Shown: positions 1 through 8,183 of the stretch, one piece after another
How positions within the stretch are numbered: the first letter of the stretch is position 1
Layout of the letters: each line of letters opens with the position of its first letter
Source: Streptomyces sp. MMG1121
GTDB taxonomy: Bacteria > Actinomycetota > Actinomycetes > Streptomycetales > Streptomycetaceae
Reading direction: 5' to 3'
Assembly: GCF_001280015.1 (NCBI RefSeq)
Contig: NZ_LGDV01000206.1
Span: 1-54,107, forward strand
DNA length: 54,107 bases
Notes under the pieces: model-generated
The model's input: the letters and a program-made list of their open reading frames with translations, nothing else
Database searches by the model: none
Told to the model about the DNA's origin: nothing
Translations under genes and position numbers: made by a program

Positions 1-219
1 GGTGTAGCGGTAGATGTTGCCGGCGGAGTTGACGCCCCAGACGGTGCCGTCCGCGGCGGCTCCGATGTCCGTCAGTGCCCCCGGGATCTGCACCCAGGGG
101 CTGGCGTCGTTGTTGGTGTAGCGGTAGATGTTCCCGGCCTCGTTGACGCCCCACACGTTGGTCCTCGACCCGGCCGAGATCCGAACGAGCGCACCGCTGA
201 TCTGCTTCCAGTCGGCCAT
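1..219 (-). CDS. Tectonin/tachylectin-type beta-propeller repeat protein (partial)
   Basis: The gene runs off the left edge of the window, so only the first 73 codons are present. Two copies of a repeat are visible, each with a VWGVN-x-AGNIYRYT core spaced by about 38 residues; this is the tectonin/tachylectin-2-like propeller blade. Such repeats usually build carbohydrate-binding lectins. The ATG at 219 is preceded by AAGGAG at good spacing. No signal peptide is visible (starts MADWKQISG). The full length and any partner domain lie outside the window. Confidence 0.75.
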   Translation of the reverse strand, partial: MADWKQISGALVRISAGSRTNVWGVNEAGNIYRYTNNDASPWVQIPGALTDIGAAADGTVWGVNSAGNIYRYT

Positions 220-569
220 TCCACGGGCTCCTTGTCGTCGGCGATGTTGCATGCAGACGCTCCCGCGAGGGAACGATTCAGCATGCAAGCGCGCTTGCGG
301 CACGATCCTTCTCTTGTCCGTAAAGCCTCGTTTATCGGAAGGGTCGCGTATTTCGAGCTGGGACGGTGCGGCCGGCGGTTGATCCAGGGGCGACCTGATC
401 AGAGGTCCCACTTGCGGGTTATTCGCAATCACCAGGTTGACGCCGACGGGCGCGCGAGAGCGTCGGGAGGCCGACCCGGGGCGGTGGACGTGCCGGAGGA
501 GGCGGAAGGGCCTGCTCGGCTCACCTGTTCCTGCCCCGTGTGGACGGGTGGCCTTCTACGATCCTGTGC
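220..569. other. Intergenic stretch, no gene recognised
   Basis: About 350 bases lie between the divergent lectin gene and the next coding remnant. Open frames here lack a ribosome binding site and read as low-complexity Arg/Pro/Ala peptides. The part next to 220 should hold the promoter of the lectin gene. Confidence 0.4.
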
Positions 570-1021
570 ATGGATCCCGAGCTGCTGGAACGGATCAGCG
601 CGCGGCGCGCAGAACTGGACGAACTCGAGGAACATCCGGCCAAGCAGTTGGCGGAAGTACGGGCGGAGCGGGACGAACTCGCCGTGCTGAACGGGTCCTT
701 GAGCGGGTGAGCGAGCAGCTCGCCGACGAGCGCGCCTCGGCCGCGCCAGCGCCCGGACAGGTGGGTGGACGGACGGTGATGCTGATCCCGCACCGCGCAC
801 CGGACGTGGAGGGGACCATGCTCCCGCTGGACTACCAGCGCATCCTCGCCGCGGTGCGGCAGGCCGCTGGACCGGTCATGGCCCGGCAGGTCGGCGAGAT
901 GCTGGGCGTGGACAGCAGCGTGCGGGCCAAGCTGGAACCGCTGCGCGCGAAGCTGGTCAGGCTGGTCGACCGCGGCTGGCTGCGCAAACTGCCCGACGGC
1001 CGGTTCACCACCCGCCTGTGA
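570..1021 (+). pseudogene. Frameshifted conserved coiled-coil protein often seen beside Streptomyces mobile elements
   Basis: The ATG at 570 opens a charged helical frame (MDPELLERISARRAELDELE) that hits a stop at about 708. From about 686 the next frame continues the same protein (AERVLERVSEQLADERAS) to the TGA at 1021, with a C-terminal segment ending in LPDGRFTTRL. One missing G near 684-686 explains the shift. I remember this roughly 150-residue protein as common in Streptomyces, often near transposases, and without a proven function. The C-terminal half resembles a winged-helix fold (MLGVDSSVRAKLEPLRAKL). A sequencing error is the alternative to a true pseudogene. Confidence 0.6.
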
Positions 1022-1361
1022 ACTGCTCCACCACCGCCTGGGGCAGTGCGGCGAGGGCGTAACCACAGTGCCCCCGACGGCTGTTGGAATTGTGTGACGA
1101 ATACCAAAGAGCACGCCGAGGACACCTGCCCGCTTGCCTACCAGTGCCGACTGCCGCTGTCCACGCACACCGTCAACACCTCGCCGATCTGCTACGGCGC
1201 CACCTGAGAGCGATCCGGTCCCGGTGGCGGATCCTGCCGCCCGGGGCGGATCAAACGGGGCGGAAGTGGAGAGCAACCACTTGGCATGGCCGCCGTCACG
1301 CGGACAAGCCGACAGCAGTTGCGGTGTGGCCGGTACACCCGGCACCCAGCTGACGGGCTGA
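1022..1361. other. Intergenic stretch, nothing recognised
   Basis: About 340 bases between a remnant and the ricin-B-type lectin gene. Short open frames here have no start signal and no recognisable family. It may be debris of an earlier insertion. Confidence 0.3.
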
Positions 1362-1850
1362 TCAGCAGACCAGGGGGGTGAGGACCCATTTCTGGTTGGT
1401 CGCCCCGTTGCAGACCCCGATGCCGAGCCGGGCTCCGGCGGCGGTGTTGAAGCCCGGGTCGTCAAGGCACTTGCCGGAGTTGACGTTCTTCAGCGATCCG
1501 TCGGTCTGCGGGATCCACTGCTCGCTCTGGGTGCCCGCGACACCGACGTAGATCTCGGCCTTGGTGCCGTTCGTGGTGCCGGCCCACACCGCGTTCAGAC
1601 ACTTGCCGAGCGCGCGGACGGTCCCGTCCACGCCGAGGCTCCACCACTGCGCGCTCGTGCCGTTGCAGTCGTAGCCCTGCACCGGGGTGGCCACGGTGCA
1701 GCTGCCATGGGCCACGTCCACGCACTTGCCGCCGTAACCGACCAGGCGTCCCTGCTGCCCGGCTACGCCCACGACCACAGCGTTGATCGTCTTGGTCGCC
1801 CAGGACTGCGGGTGGGTGCACGTGGCCGTGGAAGTTCCGTTCCCCGTCAC
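1362..1850 (-). CDS. Ricin-type beta-trefoil lectin domain protein, possibly a fragment
   Basis: The product of 162 residues is essentially one ricin-B beta-trefoil. Three subdomains are visible, each with a GKC(V/L)(D/N) start (GKCVDV, GKCLNA, GKCLDD) and Q-x-W motifs (SAQWW, SEQW, NQKW). The family binds sugars and is usually a C-terminal module of secreted glycoside hydrolases. Here no catalytic domain or signal peptide precedes it: the frame stays open upstream only to a TAA near 1957, and the assigned GTG at 1850 lacks a good ribosome binding site. It is therefore probably the detached tail of a longer secreted enzyme. Confidence 0.55.
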   Translation of the reverse strand: MTGNGTSTATCTHPQSWATKTINAVVVGVAGQQGRLVGYGGKCVDVAHGSCTVATPVQGYDCNGTSAQWWSLGVDGTVRALGKCLNAVWAGTTNGTKAEIYVGVAGTQSEQWIPQTDGSLKNVNSGKCLDDPGFNTAAGARLGIGVCNGATNQKWVLTPLVC

Positions 1851-2338
1851 GGTGCGCGGCCGACCGCCGGGACGCCAGGGCCAAAACCGGAATCGAGGTC
1901 CGGGGCGCCCGAACGCACCTGGTGGCTCTTTACGGGCGGATGGGAATCCTTATCAGCCAATTGACCCGCCCCCAAGGCGGTCGATTGCGGCGAGCGCCTC
2001 GCCGCACACATGGGTGTGACCGAGCGGACGCGACAGCGCGCACCCCGTGATGGGTCACTCCGGTTTCGCGGCGCAACGCTCGGAAAGCAGGACCCGCAGG
2101 TGCGTTGCCGTCTGTACGGGGTCGGTGAAAGGCGTCGCCTCGCCCCACCGCGAGAGTCGCCGGTGGCGGGACGAGCAGCGAACTCGGACGGGCTCGTACG
2201 CGGCCGCGAACGCCGCCGACGACCTCGCGGGGCGGGGGCGTCCGGGAGGCGTCGTATAGGACCACGGCTCCCGTCGGGCCAGACGCCTGTCGGCCATTCG
2301 GGGTCCGGATCACAGACGAGGGGAAGGCTTCAAGGCCC
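1851..2338. other. Upstream region of the RiPP cluster
   Basis: No supportable gene in this stretch. Open frames on both strands are Arg/Pro-rich shadows without start signals. It separates the lectin fragment from the putative promoter of the peptide cluster. Confidence 0.3.
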
Positions 2339-2368
2339 TTGTTCCGGCCGCCGTGTGGTGATTAGGCT
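2339..2368 (+). promoter_or_regulatory. Candidate sigma-70-type promoter for the RiPP operon
   Basis: TTGTTC (2339-2344), 18 bases, then TAGGCT (2363-2368). The -10 fits the Streptomyces TAGRRT/TANNNT pattern. It lies about 125 bases before the likely GTG start of the exporter gene and is the best match in the gap. Not experimentally supported. Confidence 0.35.
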
Positions 2369-2492
2369 CCGGCTCACTTTCGCATGTCCCACACATTTTC
2401 CACACACAGTGACCAGAACGTCTGGTTCAACAGCCGTGCCGGCATGCCCACTCCGGCGATCCCGCGAGGGTCCGCCGGACACCGAGGGAGGG

Positions 2493-4070
2493 GTGGAGGA
2501 CATAGGCGGGTCTCGACCACCGCGGCGCTCCGGCGTGGCGCCGACCACCCCTGACGCCGCGCCTCCAGCGGCGAACGCCCGGGTCCGCACGGCTTCCAGA
2601 CGCGATCTGGACGTGCTCTGGGGGGTCAACTTCGTCGACGGACTCGGCAGTCAGGCTTCCGGTCTCGTGTTCCCGCTCCTGCTCCTCGACCTCGGCCACA
2701 GCCGCGGTACCGCAGGCGTGTTCGCCAGCGCCGCCGCCCTCGCCGGGGTAGTGCTGGGCCCGCTCGTAGCCCTGCCGGCAGACCGAGGACGCCGACGTTC
2801 CCTCATGACCGGCGCGTCGGTGTCGGCGTCCCTGGCGATGACCGGGCTGGCCGTCTGCTGCCTCGGGCACCCGCCCCTGTGGGTGCTGCTCGGCCTCGCC
2901 CTCGCCGAGCGCCTGTGCGCGACGGCGTACGAGGCCGCGGCACGTGGTGCACTGTCCCGGCTGGTGCCCATCGGTGAGCTGCCACGGGCCGTGGCCGGAG
3001 TCCAGGCGGGTGATCAGGCCGCGCTGGTGCTCGGTCCAGCGCTCGGCGGGGTCATGTTCGGCGTGAGCCCTCTCCTGCCGTTCGCCGCGGACGCCGTCTC
3101 CTACGCGGCGGCTGCGTTCGGGGTGCGGGCGATACGCACCCCCCTGGACGCCCCACCCATCGACCCTCCCGCCAGCCCTCCGATCGACCCTCCCGCCGGC
3201 CCACCAGCCGACCGGCCCGGCGGACCGGACGTCCCCGGGGATATCGCGGACGCTCCCCCGAAGATGTCAGCGACGGCTCTCGACTCGCCCGACACCCCCT
3301 CGGACCCGCCCGTCGACACCATGTGCACCGGCACCGCCGGTCCCCGCACAGTCGGTTCCGGCCCGGACAATTCCCACACCGCCCCTTCTTCCCGCACCGC
3401 CGTCTCCCGCACGATCGGTTCCGGAGCGATGCGGGCCGGGCTCACCGCGGTGGTCCGCTCACCCGTGCTGCGGTTGGTCCTGCTGTGGTCGTCCGTGGCC
3501 GGAGGAGCGGTGGCCCTCTTGTCCTACAGCGCGCTGTTCGTCCTGGGCAGCGAGGCCGGCAGCGCCGCCGCCGGAGGGGTGCTGGCGGCCTCCGGCGCGG
3601 CGGGTCTGGCCGGTTCGCTGGTGGCGGCGCGGGTGGTGCGCCGGCTCGGTGCCCACCGGGCGCTGACCCTGTCCGCCTGGCTGCTTCTGCCCCCATGTGC
3701 CGCGCTGTACGTCGCCCACGGACCGTGGTCGTGGGGTGTGTGCTTCTGCGGCCTGTGCCTCGTGCTGCCGGTGGCCACCGCCGTCCTGGGGGCGACGGCG
3801 GTGCGCGCGGTCCCCCCGGAGCTGCAGTCCCGGTCCGGTGCCGTACTGGGATCGGCGGGCGCCCTGGCCGCTGCCGGTGCCCCGGCAGCGGCCGCCTTCT
3901 TGTTGACCTGGGGCGGGCCGGGAACTCCTGCGGCGGCCTGCACCGTCGTCCTGGCTCTCCTGGCCGTCCACACACAGAGCTCGGCGCGTACCGTGCTGCA
4001 CCCCCTCGCGCCCGCTCACGGCGACAAGGACCCGGGCCCCACCGGTACCTCTGCGGGAAGTGGACGATGA
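2493..4070 (+). CDS. MFS transporter, probable exporter of the RiPP product
   Basis: Major facilitator superfamily permease, first gene of the peptide cluster. The N-terminal six-helix half (from LDVLWGVNFVDGLG onward) contains the loop motif DRGRRRSLM. A roughly 90-residue Pro/Ser/Thr-rich loop, encoded at about 3145-3420 and including PPIDPPA repeats, separates it from a second hydrophobic half. The start is uncertain: GTG 2493 follows a purine-rich GGAGGGG stretch at short spacing, and no ATG exists in the first part. The stop overlaps the next ATG by 4 bases (ATGA), indicating translational coupling to the hydrolase. The likely role is export or self-resistance. About 525 residues if GTG 2493 is used. 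Confidence 0.75.
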   Translation: MEDIGGSRPPRRSGVAPTTPDAAPPAANARVRTASRRDLDVLWGVNFVDGLGSQASGLVFPLLLLDLGHSRGTAGVFASAAALAGVVLGPLVALPADRGRRRSLMTGASVSASLAMTGLAVCCLGHPPLWVLLGLALAERLCATAYEAAARGALSRLVPIGELPRAVAGVQAGDQAALVLGPALGGVMFGVSPLLPFAADAVSYAAAAFGVRAIRTPLDAPPIDPPASPPIDPPAGPPADRPGGPDVPGDIADAPPKMSATALDSPDTPSDPPVDTMCTGTAGPRTVGSGPDNSHTAPSSRTAVSRTIGSGAMRAGLTAVVRSPVLRLVLLWSSVAGGAVALLSYSALFVLGSEAGSAAAGGVLAASGAAGLAGSLVAARVVRRLGAHRALTLSAWLLLPPCAALYVAHGPWSWGVCFCGLCLVLPVATAVLGATAVRAVPPELQSRSGAVLGSAGALAAAGAPAAAAFLLTWGGPGTPAAACTVVLALLAVHTQSSARTVLHPLAPAHGDKDPGPTGTSAGSGR

Positions 4071-5908
4071 CCAACTCCTACCGCGTGTTCGTGACCACGC
4101 TGCCCGACGTGTGCCCGACGGACCCGAGCCGCATGGTGTTCACGGCGGACGCCGGGGGCCGCTGCGAGGTGTTCACCTGGGACGCCGCAGTCCGGCGGGC
4201 CCGACAGGTCACCGATAGCGCCGAGGGCACGGTCCACCGGGCGATCGACGCCGCGGGCTATGTGTGGTGGTTCGAGGAGGACGCGACCGAGTACGGCCAC
4301 TGGTGGTTTCAGCACTTCGACGGCGGCCCCCGGCTGCCGGGGCTGCCCGGAGCGCGGGCCGGACGGCCGCGTGGGCTGGCGGTGACCGCAGACGGGACGG
4401 TCGCCGCAGCCGTGGAGCGTGCCGACCGCACCGTGGCCGTGGTCGGCCCGCGCGGCCGAGCGCCGCGAGAGGTGTGGAGCGCCCGGGGTTCGCTCCGGTT
4501 GGGCGGTATCACGCCGGACGGCGCCCTGATCGCCCTCGCGTCCTCCGCCGACGACGCTGCCGCCGTCAGGGTCGTGTCGCGTGCGGGCCGCACGGTTGTC
4601 ACCCTGCCCGGATCCACCGCGTCCGGGCCCGGCGAAGGCGCCGCCCCAGGTCCGGCGGATCCGACGCCGGCCGGAACGAGACTGTGGTGTCAGGGCTTCT
4701 CGCCCCGCTCCCGCCGACGCGAGTTGCTCTTGGTGCGCGACCTCGGGGAGAGCTACGTCCTCGAGACATGGACACCGGAGGAGGGCCTGCGCACGCATCA
4801 CTGGTGCACCTTCGACACAGAGGTCAGCGCCCGCTGGTACCCGGACGCGCGTGCGGTGCTGGTGCGTCAGGACCGGCGGAGCCGCTCTTTGCTGTACCGC
4901 GTGGATCTGGACGCGCGGCAGCGAGTCCTCGTGCCCACGCCCTCGGGCAGCGTCCTGGACGCCGCGCCCCGGGCCGCCGGAGCCGTCGACTACTTGTGGA
5001 CCGACACCGCCCACCCTCCGGTTCTGCGCGCCACGGACGGCATCGCCCTGCCTCCGTGCCATTCCGCGACCGCGGTGCCCGGACGGCACACCGACCTGTG
5101 GACGCCCTCGCCCTCGGGTCGGGTGCACACCCTGCTGAGCCTGCCTGAGCGGCCGGGATCGAAGCCGCCACCCGCTGTCTTCCTGGTCCACGGCGGACCC
5201 GCCGATCACGACCGTGACGCCTACGACGCCACGGTGCACTCGCTGGTGGCCTCCGGCTACGCCGTCGCCCGCGTCAACTACCGCGGCTCCACCGGGTACG
5301 GTCCGCGCTGGCGTCGGGAGTTCCCGGCCGGGGTCGGCCACACACAGGTAGAGGACCTGGCCGCGGTCCGCGCCGACCTCGTCGCCCGGGGTCTCGTAGC
5401 CCGGGACGCGAGCGCCCTGTGGGGTGTGTCGTGGGGCGCCTATCTGGTCCTGCTGGCCATGGGCAGCCGCCCCGGTCTGTGGCAGGCCGGTATCGCGGTC
5501 AAGCCGGTCGCCGACTGGGTCGCCGCCCACCGGGCGACCACCCCGGCGCTTCGTGCCCTGGACGTCCGGCTGTTCGGCGGTACCCCGGATGAGGTACCGG
5601 AACGCTACGCCAGCAGTTCGCCCCTCACCTGGGCAGCCGCGGTCACCGCACCGCTGCTCGTCGTCGGCGCGGCCCACGACGCCAAGTGCCCGCCCGGGCA
5701 GATCCGCACCTACCTCGCCGCGCTGGCCGCAGCGGACGTACCGCACGAGGCCATGTGGCTGGCGACAGGACACGACGGATACGACGGCGCGACGCACGTC
5801 GCCGTGCTGCGTCGGTCCCTGTGCTTCCTGCGCGACCGGCTGCCCGCCGCGGCATCCGGTGCCCTCACACGTCCGCCCGCTCCGGCGGGAGGACCCCGGC
5901 CCCGCTGA
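4067..5908 (+). CDS. S9-family serine peptidase (prolyl oligopeptidase-like)
   Basis: 613 residues with the two-part layout of S9 enzymes: an N-terminal beta-propeller region (about 1-350) and a C-terminal alpha/beta hydrolase. The oxyanion region reads VFLVHGGP. The nucleophile motif is GVSWGAY with Ser455, the acid is Asp538 (AAHDAKCPPGQ) and the base is His569 (TGHDGYDG), so the triad is complete. There is no signal peptide, so it should act in the cytoplasm. It is coupled by a 4-bp overlap to the exporter gene, and the precursor peptide gene starts 56 bases downstream. Inference: it processes the modified precursor, cleaving after proline, and might also macrocyclise it, as known POP enzymes of other peptide pathways do. 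Confidence 0.85.
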   Translation: MTNSYRVFVTTLPDVCPTDPSRMVFTADAGGRCEVFTWDAAVRRARQVTDSAEGTVHRAIDAAGYVWWFEEDATEYGHWWFQHFDGGPRLPGLPGARAGRPRGLAVTADGTVAAAVERADRTVAVVGPRGRAPREVWSARGSLRLGGITPDGALIALASSADDAAAVRVVSRAGRTVVTLPGSTASGPGEGAAPGPADPTPAGTRLWCQGFSPRSRRRELLLVRDLGESYVLETWTPEEGLRTHHWCTFDTEVSARWYPDARAVLVRQDRRSRSLLYRVDLDARQRVLVPTPSGSVLDAAPRAAGAVDYLWTDTAHPPVLRATDGIALPPCHSATAVPGRHTDLWTPSPSGRVHTLLSLPERPGSKPPPAVFLVHGGPADHDRDAYDATVHSLVASGYAVARVNYRGSTGYGPRWRREFPAGVGHTQVEDLAAVRADLVARGLVARDASALWGVSWGAYLVLLAMGSRPGLWQAGIAVKPVADWVAAHRATTPALRALDVRLFGGTPDEVPERYASSSPLTWAAAVTAPLLVVGAAHDAKCPPGQIRTYLAALAAADVPHEAMWLATGHDGYDGATHVAVLRRSLCFLRDRLPAAASGALTRPPAPAGGPRPR

Positions 5909-5964
5909 GGCAACAGCGGGACCGGGTGGCACAGCACCATCCCACTCGCAGAAGGAGTAGCACC

Positions 5965-6087
5965 GTGCAGAAGGACATCATCCACAACGACCCGCTCGCG
6001 GGCGACGAGGAGAACCGTAAGCCGGGCATCGGCATCACCATCACCGTGCCGTTCCGCAACGCCGACGAGGGCGACGACGAGGAGTGA
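5965..6087 (+). CDS. Putative RiPP precursor peptide (40 residues)
   Basis: GTG start at 5965 with a strong GAAGGAG 7 bases upstream. The peptide has a charged N-terminal part, a hydrophobic beta-branched stretch GIGITITVPF at residues 21-30, and a very acidic tail (DEGDDEE). Position between an S9 peptidase and a B12 radical SAM gene, the small size, and the change from charged leader to Ile/Thr/Val-rich core all fit a precursor. Proline at 20 and 29 brackets the nonapeptide GIGITITVP, which a prolyl peptidase could release. I do not recognise this precursor from any described class. The core boundaries are inference. Confidence 0.7.
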   Translation: MQKDIIHNDPLAGDEENRKPGIGITITVPFRNADEGDDEE

Positions 6088-6093
6088 CCAACG

Positions 6094-6130
6094 GCCCGGC
6101 CGGCCCGCAGAGCACGCGGGCCGGCCGGGC
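6094..6130 (+). terminator. Hairpin between precursor and radical SAM genes
   Basis: A perfect 15-bp GC stem (6094-6108 with 6116-6130) and a 7-base loop start 6 bases after the precursor stop. There is no T tract. In RiPP operons a partial terminator or mRNA-stabilising hairpin behind the precursor gene is a common way to make peptide in excess over enzymes. That role is inferred here. Confidence 0.65.
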
Positions 6131-6181
6131 TCCCGGTCCCTCGTCCCGTCACCGGCCTCGCAGCGCCCCAAGGAGCCGACC

Positions 6182-8140
6182 GTGCGCGTTCTCCTGCTCA
6201 ACATGCCCTGGTCGCCGATCGACCTGCCCTCCCTTGCCCTGGGCATCCTCAAACGCAGCGTCGACGAGCGCGTCGCGGGGGCGACGTGCGAAGTGCTGCA
6301 CGCCAACCTGGACTTCACCGACTGGATCACCCGGCGCACTGAGTTCACCGCCGAGGACTACGAGTACTACGCACTCTCCTCCTACTTCCTCGGCTGCGGC
6401 GACTGGGTCTTCTCCAGCGCTCTGTACCACGATCCCGCTTGGAAGGATGCCGAGTTCACCCAGATGATGACCGGCAAGCTGCGTTCGAAGCGGATGCGCA
6501 TGACCCGTCAGCTGCACGAGATCGTCCCGGAATTCGTCGAGGACATCGCACGGCGGGTGGTGGACCTGGCACCCGACGTCGTAGGGCTGACGTCCACCTT
6601 CCAGCAGAACACCGCCGCCCTCGCCGCCGCACGGCACATCAAGCAGCTCGCCCCGCACATCAGGACCGTCATGGGCGGTGCCAACTGCGACGCCGAGCAG
6701 GGGGCGGCCGTCCACCGCAACTTCCCCTTCGTCGACTTCGTGGTGCGCGGTGAGGGCGAGGACGCTTTTCCCCGGCTGCTCGAAGCTCTGCGGGACGGGA
6801 CGCCGGTCACTGCTCTCGCGGACGTTCCGGGGCTGTGCCACCGCGCCGACGGGACCTCCTCGGTCGTGAACCCGATGCCGTCCGGTCCGCTACCGCCGTC
6901 GGCGATTCTGCCTCCCGACTACAGCGGGTACTTCGAACGCCTCGCCGGCTCCGTCGCGCGCAACTGGGTCGAGCCGAAACTGGTCGTCGAGGGCGCCCGC
7001 GGCTGCTGGTGGGGAGAAAAACACCACTGCACGTTCTGCGGGCTGAACGGCTCGTTCATGCAGTTTCGCAGCAAGAGTCCCGACACCTTCTACCAGGAAA
7101 TCATGGACCTGGCGGAGCGTCACCGCGTTCTGGACATGTACGTGGTCGACAACATCCTCGACATGCGTTACCTGTCCACCGTGCTGCCACGCATCATCGA
7201 CAGCGGATACGACCTGCGCATGCACATCGAGATCAAGGCGAACATGCGCCGCCCACAGCTGCAGACCCTCTCCGACGCCGGCCTCATCTACGTCCAGCCC
7301 GGCATCGAAAGCCTCAACAGCCGAGTGCTCGACCTCATGGACAAGGGCGTCAGCGGGTGCCAGAACGTGCGGATGCTCCGGGACGCCGCCGAGACGGGAC
7401 TGTCCGTGTCCTGGAACTACCTGCACGGCTTCCCCGGTGAGTCCGCCGACGACTACGACCCCGTGATCCGTCAACTCCCGGCGCTGGAGCATCTCAATCC
7501 GCCGGTCGACCTGTCCGCCCGGATCGCCATCGAACGCTTCAGTCCGTACTTCAACCGGCCGGAACTCGGCTTCACGGGTCTGCGCCCCGAGGAGCACTAC
7601 CTGTTCACCTACGACCTGCCCGAGGAGGAACTCCACGACCTGGCCTACGTCTTCCAGGCGCCCGAACGCGGCATCGGCGAGCCCACGGTGACCCGGCTGA
7701 ACGACGCCATCGCTGCCTGGAAGAAGAACCACACCGACGCCAGGCTCACCCACACCGACCTCGGAGACCAGATCATGCTGGTCAGCCGGCGCCGCTCGTT
7801 CGACTGGCACACCCTGTGCCTGACCGACCCCTTCGCCATCACCCTGTTCCGTCTGCTGGACCAGCCGCACTCCCCCGCGGCGCTGCACCGCAAGGCGACA
7901 GCGGATCCGGCCTCGTCGCACCACACCCCGCAGGATGTGCAGGCCCTGCTGGACGAATGGACGACGCTGGGCGTGACCTTCACCGACGCCGGTCAGTACG
8001 TCCACATCGCGCCGAGCGCGGTCAACCAGGAGCTGCTGCGCCTGGACTACATGCGCCACGCGCACGCCCGACCCCTGCCCGACACCGCGGCCGAACCCGT
8101 CGCCGAGGGCCGGACCTCGCCGGCCCCCGCCCTGCCCTGA
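6182..8140 (+). CDS. B12-binding radical SAM protein, RiPP maturation C-methyltransferase type
   Basis: 652 residues. The N-terminal half has the look of a cobalamin-binding domain (MRVLLLNMPW start, then VVGLTSTFQQ and VMGGANCD). The radical SAM domain follows with a cluster motif CWWGEKHHCTFC: Cys275, Cys283 and Cys286, i.e. C-x7-C-x2-C instead of the classic C-x3-C-x2-C. I associate this arrangement with the ribosomal-peptide-maturation radical SAM family (TIGR03975-type), thought to methylate unactivated carbons. GTG 6182 is preceded by AAGGAG. Directly downstream of the precursor gene and hairpin, so the likely substrates are beta-branched core residues. Site and number of modifications cannot be read from sequence. 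Confidence 0.85.
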   Translation: MRVLLLNMPWSPIDLPSLALGILKRSVDERVAGATCEVLHANLDFTDWITRRTEFTAEDYEYYALSSYFLGCGDWVFSSALYHDPAWKDAEFTQMMTGKLRSKRMRMTRQLHEIVPEFVEDIARRVVDLAPDVVGLTSTFQQNTAALAAARHIKQLAPHIRTVMGGANCDAEQGAAVHRNFPFVDFVVRGEGEDAFPRLLEALRDGTPVTALADVPGLCHRADGTSSVVNPMPSGPLPPSAILPPDYSGYFERLAGSVARNWVEPKLVVEGARGCWWGEKHHCTFCGLNGSFMQFRSKSPDTFYQEIMDLAERHRVLDMYVVDNILDMRYLSTVLPRIIDSGYDLRMHIEIKANMRRPQLQTLSDAGLIYVQPGIESLNSRVLDLMDKGVSGCQNVRMLRDAAETGLSVSWNYLHGFPGESADDYDPVIRQLPALEHLNPPVDLSARIAIERFSPYFNRPELGFTGLRPEEHYLFTYDLPEEELHDLAYVFQAPERGIGEPTVTRLNDAIAAWKKNHTDARLTHTDLGDQIMLVSRRRSFDWHTLCLTDPFAITLFRLLDQPHSPAALHRKATADPASSHHTPQDVQALLDEWTTLGVTFTDAGQYVHIAPSAVNQELLRLDYMRHAHARPLPDTAAEPVAEGRTSPAPALP

Positions 8141-8183
8141 CCTCGGGCCCGCGATCGCTCCGGACACCGACAAGGAACCGACC

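Noticed and set aside
2010..2492. Long N-terminal extension of the MFS reading frame back to 2010
   Set aside because: The extension is Arg/Pro-rich, has no membrane segment or family similarity, and contains the likely promoter. The GTG at 2493 is a more reasonable start.
4016..5932. Large open frame on the minus strand opposite the S9 peptidase
   Set aside because: It is a shadow of the real gene caused by GC bias; its composition is low-complexity Gly/Arg/Val and it has no start signal or family.
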